64,000 nucleotides of DNA from Nostoc sp. TCL240-02 (GTDB taxonomy: Bacteria > Cyanobacteriota > Cyanobacteriia > Cyanobacteriales > Nostocaceae), in assembly GCF_013343235.1 (NCBI RefSeq), contig NZ_CP040094.1, forward strand, positions 4,402,501 to 4,466,500, written 5' to 3'. A program made the translations under genes and the position numbers. The notes under the pieces were generated by a model, which was given only the letters and a program-made list of their open reading frames with translations, did not search any database and was not told the DNA's origin. Shown here one piece after another: positions 28,690 through 37,815 of the stretch. Within the stretch, counting starts at the first letter, position 1. Each line of letters opens with the position of its first letter.

Positions 28690-29756
28690 ATGACCCCAGA
28701 ACAAAAGCAAGCTCTTCAAAAACATATTCAGGCGATTGCTAAAATATTGTATGAAGATACGTCAAAAGAAAAGCTCACAAATCTTGCAGCAATTGAAGAA
28801 GCAGTGCGGAGTCAAATGCAGAAGCATGTTATGCCAGAAGTAGGGGTTTTTTTATCGAAACGATTACAGGGACAACCGCAGGATACCAACGACGGCTCAA
28901 AAGCATTCTTGGAGAGTTAGCAATAACGAGCAAACAAGCCATTGAATTAGAAGTCGCACCAAGTACTCAACTGAGTCCATATCTAGAAACTTGTTGTTTG
29001 AGGGTAAGTGCGAATGTCAGCTATGAAGATGCGGCATCAGACATCAAGTATTTTACGGGCATAGAGGTTTCTCACAGCAGTCAACAGAGATTAGTGCATC
29101 GCCAGAATTTTGAGTTGCCAACACCAGAACAGACAATTGAAGAATTAAGCGTCGATGGTGGAAACATCCGTGTCCGAACTCCTAAAGGTCAAATATGTGC
29201 ATGGCTTGGCTATAAAGCAATTAGCTTACATCATCTCGGAATCTTGGGAACTTCATTTCAGAATAATCAGATTGTGATTGATTGGGTTAATGACCAACCA
29301 CTGGCTAGCCCACTCACTTGTATTGGTGATGGACATGACGGCATTTGGAATATAATTGACCAATTAGCACCTGATGCACAACGTCGAGAAATACTTGATT
29401 GGTTCCATTTAATAGAAAACCTCCACAAAGTTGGGGGTTCACAAAAACGCTTGAAACAAGCACAAAATCTACTATGGAAAGGCCAAGTTGAGGCTACTAT
29501 TGCCTTATTTACAGATTGTAAAGGCAAACAAGTACAAAACTTTTGCCGTTATCTTGATAAGCATCGCAATCGCATTATCAACTACGAATATTATCAAGCT
29601 GAAGAAATTTGTTCAATTGGTTCAGGTTCAGTTGAATCTGCCGTTAAACAGGTTGACCGTCGAACAAAAATTTCCGGGGCACAATGGAAACGAGAAAATG
29701 TGCCTCAAGTCCTAGCCCATCGCTGTGCTTACCTCAATGGATTATTGTCAGTTTGA
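28690..29756 (+). CDS. ISKra4-type transposase (orfA + orfB via -1 frameshift), copy 2
   Basis: orfA (28690-28920) ends FLES, but the -1 frame is open from before 28854 through orfB to 29756. It reads IETITGTTAGYQRRLKSILG and on into LAITSKQAIELEV and the annotated orfB. That join makes chemical and family sense, so the working transposase is about 350 aa. Catalytic signatures are as in copy 1 (VDGG, GDGHDG, DWFHLIENL, GSGSVES..KQ). Three identical copies in one window suggest recent activity. Confidence 0.85.
28848..28854 (+). promoter_or_regulatory. -1 frameshift heptamer T TTT TTA
   Basis: In the orfA frame the codons are GTT TTT TTA, so the last T plus the two codons form U UUU UUA, a classical -1 slippery site. 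Resuming at 28854 gives the orfB frame with no stop. No clear downstream pseudoknot was found by eye. Equivalent sites exist in the other two copies. Confidence 0.75.
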
Positions 29757-29782
29757 GCCACTTTAAAAAGTGAGATGCTCCC

Positions 29783-30585
29783 AATTACTGCAACAAGCAC
29801 AAGCAAGGCTTCGCTCTGAGTTTAATCGCTTCTTTGCCCTCCAAAATCCCGCAGAAGACCTCAGTTATACCAACCTAGAAGTGCAAGCTATCCAAAAATA
29901 TTTTCAATCTCGTCATATCCTGATTAAAAGCGATGCTAAGAAAGCTAATCTTGAGTTGAATGAGCGATCGCGAAAATCTCTTCATACTGCCAACTGCATT
30001 CATTTTTCCTGCCACGGTTACTTCAATATCGTAAATCCTCTGCTCTCTGCCCTCCTATTAGCAGATTGCTACGTCCCTGAAGAATGCAAACCCAATTCCA
30101 ACTACTACATTCACCTGAAACTCCAAGACAATCAGGTTATCGATTTACAAAAATGCCTTACCTTGGCAGATTTATTTACCCTTAACCTTAACAAATGTCG
30201 CCTTGTTACCCTATCTGCTTGTGAAACTGGGTTAACCGACTTCAGATCCCTCAGCGACGAGTATATCGGTTTACCTAGTGGTTTTCTCATTGCGGGTGCT
30301 TCTGTTGTCGTCAATTCTCTATGGGTAGTAAGTGACTCATCAACTGCCTTTTTAATGGCGAAGTTTTACGAAAATTTACAAAATCAGACTTCAGTGGCGA
30401 TCGCCCTTAACCAAGCCCAACTTTGGCTGAGGGATATCACTGGAGCTAAATTGTGGCAATGGATTCAAGAAAAACAGCTACCTTTAGACCCAACTCAAAA
30501 GTTACACTTTAGAAGAATCCCAACTAATAGCAAGCCATTTCAACACCCTTTCCACTGGGCAGCTTTCTGTGCCATAGGTCAGTAA
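29783..30585 (+). pseudogene. CHAT protease domain, N-terminal part removed by IS
   Basis: Only the CHAT (caspase HetF-associated) domain remains. It starts inside the conserved segment that in the paralogues reads SYAPSCQLLQ (here QLLQQAQARL). Catalytic residues are intact: the His in HFSCHGYFN (codon at 30013) and the Cys in LSACETGLTD. The C-terminal HPFHWAAFCAIGQ matches the other family members. All TPR repeats are missing, and the apparent ATG (29770) belongs to the IS. A product, if made, would be an unregulated protease domain, so decay is more likely. Confidence 0.82.
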
Positions 30586-30606
30586 TGGAGAGAAAAGTCA
30601 TGACGA

Positions 30607-33600
30607 ATGAGCAATGCCAAAATGCTTATAATTATGATTCGGGGAATCCTGAATTCTCTCAGCAATTGGGAATTTCAGAAAGGACAATTGCAGATTTTCC
30701 AGCAGGTTTTAGAGATGCGGCAGCAAGGCGATCGCCCAAGTGAGACAGAAGCACTGATCAGCATGGCTGACTCCTACAATCGCTTGGGTAAATACACTCA
30801 AGCGCAGGAATTGATTGAGCAAACCTTAGCAATTGTCCAACAGGCTAGTCTCCAGCAACAGCAGCGTCTCCAATCGATTGAAGCAGAAGCCCTCAAACTG
30901 CTGGGAATAGTTTATTTTGGGCAAGGGAATTTTACCAAAGCACAAGAGACTGCACAAACAGCCTTAGCAATGCACAAACAGTTAGGCGATCGCATAGGGG
31001 AGGGAGCAACATTGATTGTTGTGAGTGCAGCTTTGATTCATCTGGGGCAACACTCTGAGGCTAAGGAGGCGTTAGAAGAATCGCTTAAAGCCTTAAGAGA
31101 ACCAAGTTCTTCACTCGATGAACTAAAGTGGCGGCGGTTTTACGAGGGTGAAGCTTTAGCTTGGATGGGAAATATTGAGATGATCTCAGGAAATCTTGAA
31201 CAGGCAGCAAGGACGCTAGAGCAAGCTTTAGCAGTGAATCGAGAGACGGGTAATCGCTCCTATGGTGAATTGAATACTTTGTGTTCTATTGCTGCGCTTC
31301 ACAGTAGTCAAGGAGAGTTGGATAAAACATTAGAAAGCTATCAGCAATTACTGAGTCTCAGCAGAGAGATTGGTTATCGTTTGTATGAAGGTATTGCGTT
31401 GATTTCTATTGGAGGAGTATATCAGGCACAAATGCATGACAATCAAGCATTAGCTAACTATCAACAAGCCTTAGAAGTTTTTAAAGAGATTGGCGATCGC
31501 CAAAAAGAAGCCGAAATAATTGTGGCGATCGCAGATATTTATGCAAAACAAGAACAATCTCAACGACTATCATTAAAACATTATGAGCAGGCTTTAGCAA
31601 TAGCTAGAGACATTAATAATCGCCCGATAGAAGCTAAATGTTTGTATGCAATTGGTATTATCAGAAGTTCGCTAAAGCAATACCCTCAAGCAATCGAAGC
31701 TTATCAAGAAGCTTTAGCAATTTTTACAGAGATTAAAAATCTTTTGGGTATAGAAGGCGATATGGCTCTTGCAGGGCTTTATACGTTACTCGGACAGATT
31801 TATAGCATCTCTGGACCTTATTCTGAAGCGCAGGAATGTTTCGCTCAAAGTCGAACACTTTGGCAAGACTTGTTAGTGCAAGTGAGAGAAAACAGCAATC
31901 ATGAGACAGAGAGTTTAATTCTTAATAATCTTTTGGCTGCGTATATTGCTTCTGGACTGAACTGTTCATCTCAACAGCAATATAAGCAAGCTAGAGATGA
32001 TTTTCAAAAGGCGTTAGACTTAGCCAGACAACTTAAGAACAAAGAGCAAGAGAAAGGATTGATAGGGCAACTTGTGGTTAACTATTGGTATCATGGTAAG
32101 GCTTGTGAAGTGCAACGAAACTATGAGGGCGCGTTAAAAAGTTATCAGCAAGCTCGGAAAATTGCTAAAGAGAATGGTTTGCAATCCTGGGAAATGCATA
32201 TGCTTCTTTATGTCGGACAAATCTTCACTTCCAGGCAGGATTTTGGTCAGGCATTGAGTTACCAGGAGCAAGCACTAGCGATCGCCAAAGAGAGTAACGA
32301 TAATTCTAGACAAATTCAGTCGTTTTTAGAACTGGGAGTTGTTTACAAAAAATTGTCACGTTACGAAGAGGCATTAAATGTCTATCAACAGGCATATACC
32401 CTAGCACAAGAAGAGAGCGATCGGGGATTGGCTGCCAGTCTGCTTTTTGGTATTGGTACCATCTATGCTATCCAAAAACAATATGAACAGGCATTGAATG
32501 CTTACCTGCAAGCTCAGGAAGCTACGCAAAATAATCCACTTGCTCCGTTTGTGAATAATATCAATGCAGATAATATAGAAGAGTTTTACTTAATTGCACA
32601 GCAATATAGTTCAAATATAGGAATTAGTCCGTTGGTAGACAGTTGCACTGATTCACTGGCTTATTATGGTTCAGACGGACTTAAACAAAAATTCGCCCTC
32701 GATAACATCAATTTTTTAGCAAAAAAAGCCAATCAAACTTTCCTAACTTTGAAAGGGGCAATTTTTCATGCAATGGGGCAACTTTATCTTAATCAAGAAA
32801 ACTACAGCCAAGCTTTTACATATTATCAACAGGCGCTCCCAATCCTTCATGAAGCTGAAGCTGTGATGGAAGGTGCAACTCTCGGCGATCTTGCGATTAT
32901 TTATAAGCTTCAAGGACAATACGAGCAAGCGTTAGAATGCTCTCGACGTGGATTAGAGATTAGCCGAGCATTTAACAATCGCATTAATGAGAAAGACGCT
33001 CTCAACTCTTTGGCAATAGTTTACTGGGCAAAGGGAGACATTTCACTAGCTTTGGATACTTTAAGTCAAAAAGCCGAAGTGGAAAACGAAACCTTTGCGC
33101 TTAATCTCGCCATTGGATCGGAAGAGCGTAAACGGGCATACATTGCAGGGCAAGATCGCTCTATTGATACAATTGTCACTTTCCATCTGCAAGCTGTTCC
33201 ACAAAATCCGGAAGCTTCTAGACTGGCGTTCGCCACTGTTCTGCAACGTAAAGGACGCATCTTGGATGCAGTTTCAGACAACATACAACGGTTACGCCAA
33301 AATCTTCAAGCTGAAGATCAAACGTTATTTGACGAATTGAGTTTATTCCGCAACAGTTTAGCGGATCTTTTTTATCACAAACAAAATACTCTTTCGGCAG
33401 AAGAATTTAAAACCCAGGTAGCAATTTTAAAAGCGAAAATTGAAGAATTAGAAGATACATTGGCGCAACGCAGTATCGAGTTTCGCACTCTTGTCCAACC
33501 TGTAATGGTCGAAGCAGTCCAAGCGTTGATTCCGGTAGATGCTGCGTTAGTGGAATTTGTGCGATACTTTCCTTTTAATCCCAAAACCAGTTCTATCTCC

Positions 33601-34719
33601 GAAGCATGGGGTTCTCCTCGCTACGCAGTAGCAATTCTGACCTGCCAGGGAAACCCCAAATGGATTGACCTTGGCGAAACAACACCAATCGATCGGGCTG
33701 TCAAAGAGTTTAGAGATAAACTACGGAATCGGCAAAACCAGTTGTCTGACTTACAAGAAAGCGTTCAAGCACTCCACAATTTGCTCATACCCAGGATTCA
33801 GACAGAATTGGGCGACATTCGCCATTTGCTTATTGCTCCAGATAGCCAGCTTAATCTCATTCCTTTTGCTGCTTTAGTCGATTCACAAAATCAGTGTTTA
33901 GGCGATATCTACACTATTAGCTATCTGACCTCTGGGCGTGACTTATTGCGATTGCAAGTTGAAGGGAGCGATCGCCCAATTCAACAAGATGCTGTGATAA
34001 TTGCTAATTCAGACCTTCATGGAATGCACATTGAAACAAAAGCGATCGCTTCTTTTCTCCAAAATGCACTACTGCTAAAAGACAGCCAAGCAATTAAAGA
34101 AACGTTGAAGCAGTATTCTCCCACCATTCTCCACATTGCAGCCCACGGCTTTTTTAGTCGGTCTACAGACGACCCAGTTCTCAACGAGAATCCACTTTTA
34201 CGTTGTGGTCTAGTACTGACAGGAGACAACACCGATCGCAAAGACAATGAAAAGGTTGTGTTAACAGCTCTGGAAGTGACAGGACTAAATTTGCGCGGCA
34301 CTCGTTTGGTAGTACTCTCTGCCTGTGAAACAGGGCTAGGGGGTGTTTTGGACGGCGAGGGAGTGTACGGATTGCGTCGAGCCTTCGTCATTGCTGGGGC
34401 CCAAAGCCAAATGGTGAGCCTGTGGAATGTGGATGACTTGCCCACAACTTTTTTAATAATCAATTTCTACGATCGTCTGAGCCACCAGCATTCTTATCCA
34501 AATCTAGAAGCCGGCTCAGTTGCGATCGCGCTTAATCAAGCTCAACTCTGGTTAAAGAATTTGACTAAGAGGGATTTGGAAAAATGGATTGAAGAAAAAC
34601 AGTTACTATTAGACCCGACGATGAGGATGAATCTGCGTCGTCGTCTTTATAAATTAGAGGATGATGCTAAACCTTTTAAATCGCCTTTCTACTGGGCAGC
34701 GTTTTGTGCAATTAGTTAG
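30607..34719 (+). CDS. TPR-CHAT caspase-like protease (canonical TPR type)
   Basis: The 1370-aa protein has about 20 canonical 34-40-aa TPR units (residues about 35-830), for example YQQALEVFKEIGDRQKEA, a helical linker and a C-terminal CHAT domain (about 990-1370). Catalytic His1180 lies in HIAAHGFFS and Cys1240 in LSACETGLGG. Such proteins are caspase-like proteases controlled through TPR contacts. Its CHAT (AAHG..., DGEGVYGLRRAF) is a different subtype from the neighbours. A stop precedes ATG 30607, and an alternative ATG at 30600 runs 40 codons in another frame (NYDSGNPEFSQQLG), which hints at a frameshifted original N-terminus. It starts 22 bp after the truncated CHAT gene. Confidence 0.85.
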   Translation: MSNAKMLIIMIRGILNSLSNWEFQKGQLQIFQQVLEMRQQGDRPSETEALISMADSYNRLGKYTQAQELIEQTLAIVQQASLQQQQRLQSIEAEALKLLGIVYFGQGNFTKAQETAQTALAMHKQLGDRIGEGATLIVVSAALIHLGQHSEAKEALEESLKALREPSSSLDELKWRRFYEGEALAWMGNIEMISGNLEQAARTLEQALAVNRETGNRSYGELNTLCSIAALHSSQGELDKTLESYQQLLSLSREIGYRLYEGIALISIGGVYQAQMHDNQALANYQQALEVFKEIGDRQKEAEIIVAIADIYAKQEQSQRLSLKHYEQALAIARDINNRPIEAKCLYAIGIIRSSLKQYPQAIEAYQEALAIFTEIKNLLGIEGDMALAGLYTLLGQIYSISGPYSEAQECFAQSRTLWQDLLVQVRENSNHETESLILNNLLAAYIASGLNCSSQQQYKQARDDFQKALDLARQLKNKEQEKGLIGQLVVNYWYHGKACEVQRNYEGALKSYQQARKIAKENGLQSWEMHMLLYVGQIFTSRQDFGQALSYQEQALAIAKESNDNSRQIQSFLELGVVYKKLSRYEEALNVYQQAYTLAQEESDRGLAASLLFGIGTIYAIQKQYEQALNAYLQAQEATQNNPLAPFVNNINADNIEEFYLIAQQYSSNIGISPLVDSCTDSLAYYGSDGLKQKFALDNINFLAKKANQTFLTLKGAIFHAMGQLYLNQENYSQAFTYYQQALPILHEAEAVMEGATLGDLAIIYKLQGQYEQALECSRRGLEISRAFNNRINEKDALNSLAIVYWAKGDISLALDTLSQKAEVENETFALNLAIGSEERKRAYIAGQDRSIDTIVTFHLQAVPQNPEASRLAFATVLQRKGRILDAVSDNIQRLRQNLQAEDQTLFDELSLFRNSLADLFYHKQNTLSAEEFKTQVAILKAKIEELEDTLAQRSIEFRTLVQPVMVEAVQALIPVDAALVEFVRYFPFNPKTSSISEAWGSPRYAVAILTCQGNPKWIDLGETTPIDRAVKEFRDKLRNRQNQLSDLQESVQALHNLLIPRIQTELGDIRHLLIAPDSQLNLIPFAALVDSQNQCLGDIYTISYLTSGRDLLRLQVEGSDRPIQQDAVIIANSDLHGMHIETKAIASFLQNALLLKDSQAIKETLKQYSPTILHIAAHGFFSRSTDDPVLNENPLLRCGLVLTGDNTDRKDNEKVVLTALEVTGLNLRGTRLVVLSACETGLGGVLDGEGVYGLRRAFVIAGAQSQMVSLWNVDDLPTTFLIINFYDRLSHQHSYPNLEAGSVAIALNQAQLWLKNLTKRDLEKWIEEKQLLLDPTMRMNLRRRLYKLEDDAKPFKSPFYWAAFCAIS

Positions 34720-34804
34720 TGATGGCAGAACAAGCCACCACCTCTGTTTGTAATTGACGACAGGCTACTATGAAAAGATAATATAGGCGCAGAGAGTTTT
34801 AGCA

Positions 34805-37800
34805 ATGTGGTATATAGAAAGCTGGCTGGGAGAATGGATAAATTCTTTCTCTGAAACATTAATTACCAGATCTCAACTTTTTGAGATATATCGTGACGAA
34901 AAGAACTGGAAATACATACTGTTTATAGAAAAAATACTTAAAAGTGTATTAAAAAACACGAGTAATACTCAAGCTATTTACCCACTGCTTCGAGAAAATA
35001 TAGAATACATTGATGATACTCTGGCTGATATACTATACCGCTGGGGAACATGCAAACTAAAGGAGGCTCATGAAGAGCAAGCAGCATACATGGCTGTTGC
35101 TATTGGAGAGTTTGGTAGTCTTTTACTAGGATTTCGCATGGGCGACGAATCCTGTAACAAAGAAGTCGCTATCGCTGCTTGTGAAGCCACGTTGACTTAT
35201 TATTCTTCAAGTAATATGCCTATACTATGGGCTACCATGCAAAACATTCTAGGGTCTGCTTATGTGGAGAGAAAAAAAGGAAATAAACAGAAAAACCTAA
35301 AAAACGCGATTAAAGCTTTCAAATCTGCTTTAAAGGTTTTCACTTATCATGCTTCACCTCAAGAATGGGCAGTTGTTCAACACAATCTTGGCAATGCCTA
35401 CAGTCAAATAGAAGAAGATAGAGTAGATAATCTAGAAAAATCTATTATCGCTTATAAAGACGCTCTATTAGCCAGAACCAAAGAAAAATTACCTATAAAA
35501 TGGGCGATGACACAAAACAATTTAGGGGGTGTCTACACGGATAGAATACTTGGAGATAAATCAAAAAATATAGAAGATGCAATTAATATTTTAAAAGATG
35601 CTTTAGACATAAGAAGACGACAGACTTATCCATTTGAATGGGCGCAAATACAACATAATTTGGGAAAGGCTTATGGCGAAAGAATTATCGGAGATAAGCT
35701 AGAAAATTTAGAAAAAGCAATTACGTTTTGCGAAAATGCTCTGATATTTAGAACCCAGGAAAATTATCCTTATTACTGGGCAATGACGAAGAATAATCTG
35801 GGAGTTCTATATCTTGATAAATATTTTGTCTGTGAAAATATTGAGGATAAGACAGAGAGTATAGAGAACGCAATCGCTGCCTTGAAAGATTCTTTGGATG
35901 TCTATACTCAAGAAAGTATACCCTTCCAATGGGCGATGACGCAACATAATCTCGGTAATGCCTATATTAAAAAAGTTGACAAAGAAGGAGAAAATAATTT
36001 AGAAAAAGCAATAAATGCCTTTGAAGCTGCTCTACTTGAAAGAAGTCAAGATAAAGCACCTTATTACTGGGCAATGACGCAAAATAGTCTAGGAACTGCA
36101 TATCTTAATTCTAATGACCTGAAACTAGCAATTGCTGCTTACCAAGCTGCTTTAACTATTTATACTCATGATACATTCCCTTCTGAACGTGTGAAAGCTT
36201 TATTTAATCTTGGTTTCGTTTATCAAAAAGCAGAAGAATTTAATAAAGCTTTTGCTACATACAAAGAAGCTATTGATACCATTGAGTACCTTCGTGAAGA
36301 AATAATATCTGGGGTTGATGTAAAACAAAAACAAGCAGAGCTATTCAATCGTAACTATTTAGGTATAGTAGAAGTCTGTCTAAAACTGAATAGGATAAAA
36401 ACAGCAATTGAGTACATCGAACGTAGTAAAACGCGCAACTTAGTCGAACTTCTTCTTGAACGTGACTCAAGTAATTTTTTCCCATCAGAAGTATTTTCCC
36501 AATTAGAAATCTATAGAGACGAAATAAAGAAGGGGCAATACAAAATTCAAAGTGGTGAAGCTAAAGATATCAAGACTCTTTCCTTACGATTACAAAAACT
36601 AAGACAGCAGCGTAACGAATTACAGAACGAATATCTACCTATTGGTACTAGTTTTAATTTTGATAAATTCCAATCTACTTTAGACAATAAGACTGCTATT
36701 GTAGAATGGTATCTAACTATAAATAATATAGAGATTTTCCTTATAACAGCTAATAGTATTGAGCGACTTTGTACGTCTCACGAAAAGTATGATAAAGATG
36801 TTTTCATTGACTGGTACAACGATTATCAAAAGTTGTATCGAGACAATCAACAAAAGTGGAAAAATGAACTTTCTTCTTATCTTCTGGAGCTTTCAGAGAT
36901 TCTACAGATCAAGGAAATCGTTAAACTCATACCCAAAAGCTGTACTAAACTCATTCTTATTCCATATCGCTATTTACACTTGTTGCCACTTCATGTACTC
37001 CCCGCAGGTAATAATGAGCTACTGTTTGAAAAATTTATAGATGGTATTAGTTACGCTCCTAGTTGCCAAATACTACAGCAGATACAACAACGCGAGTTCT
37101 CTGGTTTCCAAGCTCTGTTTGCTATTCATAATCCTAAAAACGATTTGCAATCACTACCATACGCTAATCTAGAAGTTGAAGTCATCAAAACGTTATTTTC
37201 TTCTGCTATAGTCTTGACAGGAGAAAAAGCAACTAAAGATAATGCGAAGCTTGCTATGACTAATAGTAAAGACCAACAAACTCCTCACTATCTTCACTTC
37301 GCTTGTCACGGAGGCTTTAATCTTGGAAATCCTCTAGAATCAAATTTAGCATTAGCTGGAGATGAATCTCTGACATTGGGCAATTTATTCGAGCAAAAAT
37401 ATAACCTTAATCAATGCCAACTCGTTGTCCTTTCCGCTTGCGAAACAGGCTTAATTGATTACAAAAATGACAGCGATGAATACATTGGTTTACCTAGTGG
37501 TTTTCTCTATGCAGGAAGTCCCAATGTTGTCAGTAGTTTATGGAAGATTCAAGATATCTCAACAGCTTTTCTAATGATTAAGTTCTACCAAAACTTGTTT
37601 TTACATGAGACAGTAGCGATCGCCATTAACCAAGCCCAACTGTGGCTGCGGGATGTAACGAAAATACAGTTAGAGGAGTGGATTACAGAACATCAGTTAA
37701 ATTCAAATCCGACACTTAGGAATCAGCTACGCCGTCGGTTTCATAATATGCCAGATGACGAGCAACCGTTTCATTCACCTTTTTATTGGGCGGCATTTTG

Positions 37801-37813
37801 TGCAATTGGTTAG
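34805..37813 (+). CDS. TPR-CHAT caspase-like protease with header module
   Basis: Of 1002 aa, residues about 35-150 form the header module shared by four proteins here (IYPLLRENIEYIDDTLADIL..W). TPR-like units of about 46-50 aa follow (WAMTQNNLGGVY...NIEDAINILKDAL), then the linker with YIERSKTRNLVELLLERD (about residue 540), and CHAT at about 690-1002. His835 (HFACHGGFN) and Cys879 (LSACETGLID) are intact, and the tail is PFYWAAFCAIG. It is AT-richer than its neighbours. The stop TAG is 2 bp before the next ATG, so it is translated with the downstream CHAT gene. Confidence 0.87.
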   Translation: MWYIESWLGEWINSFSETLITRSQLFEIYRDEKNWKYILFIEKILKSVLKNTSNTQAIYPLLRENIEYIDDTLADILYRWGTCKLKEAHEEQAAYMAVAIGEFGSLLLGFRMGDESCNKEVAIAACEATLTYYSSSNMPILWATMQNILGSAYVERKKGNKQKNLKNAIKAFKSALKVFTYHASPQEWAVVQHNLGNAYSQIEEDRVDNLEKSIIAYKDALLARTKEKLPIKWAMTQNNLGGVYTDRILGDKSKNIEDAINILKDALDIRRRQTYPFEWAQIQHNLGKAYGERIIGDKLENLEKAITFCENALIFRTQENYPYYWAMTKNNLGVLYLDKYFVCENIEDKTESIENAIAALKDSLDVYTQESIPFQWAMTQHNLGNAYIKKVDKEGENNLEKAINAFEAALLERSQDKAPYYWAMTQNSLGTAYLNSNDLKLAIAAYQAALTIYTHDTFPSERVKALFNLGFVYQKAEEFNKAFATYKEAIDTIEYLREEIISGVDVKQKQAELFNRNYLGIVEVCLKLNRIKTAIEYIERSKTRNLVELLLERDSSNFFPSEVFSQLEIYRDEIKKGQYKIQSGEAKDIKTLSLRLQKLRQQRNELQNEYLPIGTSFNFDKFQSTLDNKTAIVEWYLTINNIEIFLITANSIERLCTSHEKYDKDVFIDWYNDYQKLYRDNQQKWKNELSSYLLELSEILQIKEIVKLIPKSCTKLILIPYRYLHLLPLHVLPAGNNELLFEKFIDGISYAPSCQILQQIQQREFSGFQALFAIHNPKNDLQSLPYANLEVEVIKTLFSSAIVLTGEKATKDNAKLAMTNSKDQQTPHYLHFACHGGFNLGNPLESNLALAGDESLTLGNLFEQKYNLNQCQLVVLSACETGLIDYKNDSDEYIGLPSGFLYAGSPNVVSSLWKIQDISTAFLMIKFYQNLFLHETVAIAINQAQLWLRDVTKIQLEEWITEHQLNSNPTLRNQLRRRFHNMPDDEQPFHSPFYWAAFCAIG

Positions 37814-37815
37814 TG

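Larger units (their letters stand above)
28617..29782 (+). mobile_element. ISKra4-type insertion sequence, complete copy 2
   Basis: This 1166-bp element begins GGGAGCATCCCAG and ends GATGCTCCC. Its left flank is the truncated DUF5895-like gene and its right flank the truncated CHAT gene. The two flanks show no target duplication, so sequence was lost or exchanged at this copy. Confidence 0.92.

Noticed and set aside
29770..30585. Complete small CHAT protease gene
   Set aside because: Its first codons are IS sequence and it lacks all TPR repeats; it is a truncated gene.
37786..37815. Upstream TTG start for the third TPR-CHAT gene
   Set aside because: The extra residues overlap the conserved end of the previous gene; ATG 37816 directly after its stop is better.
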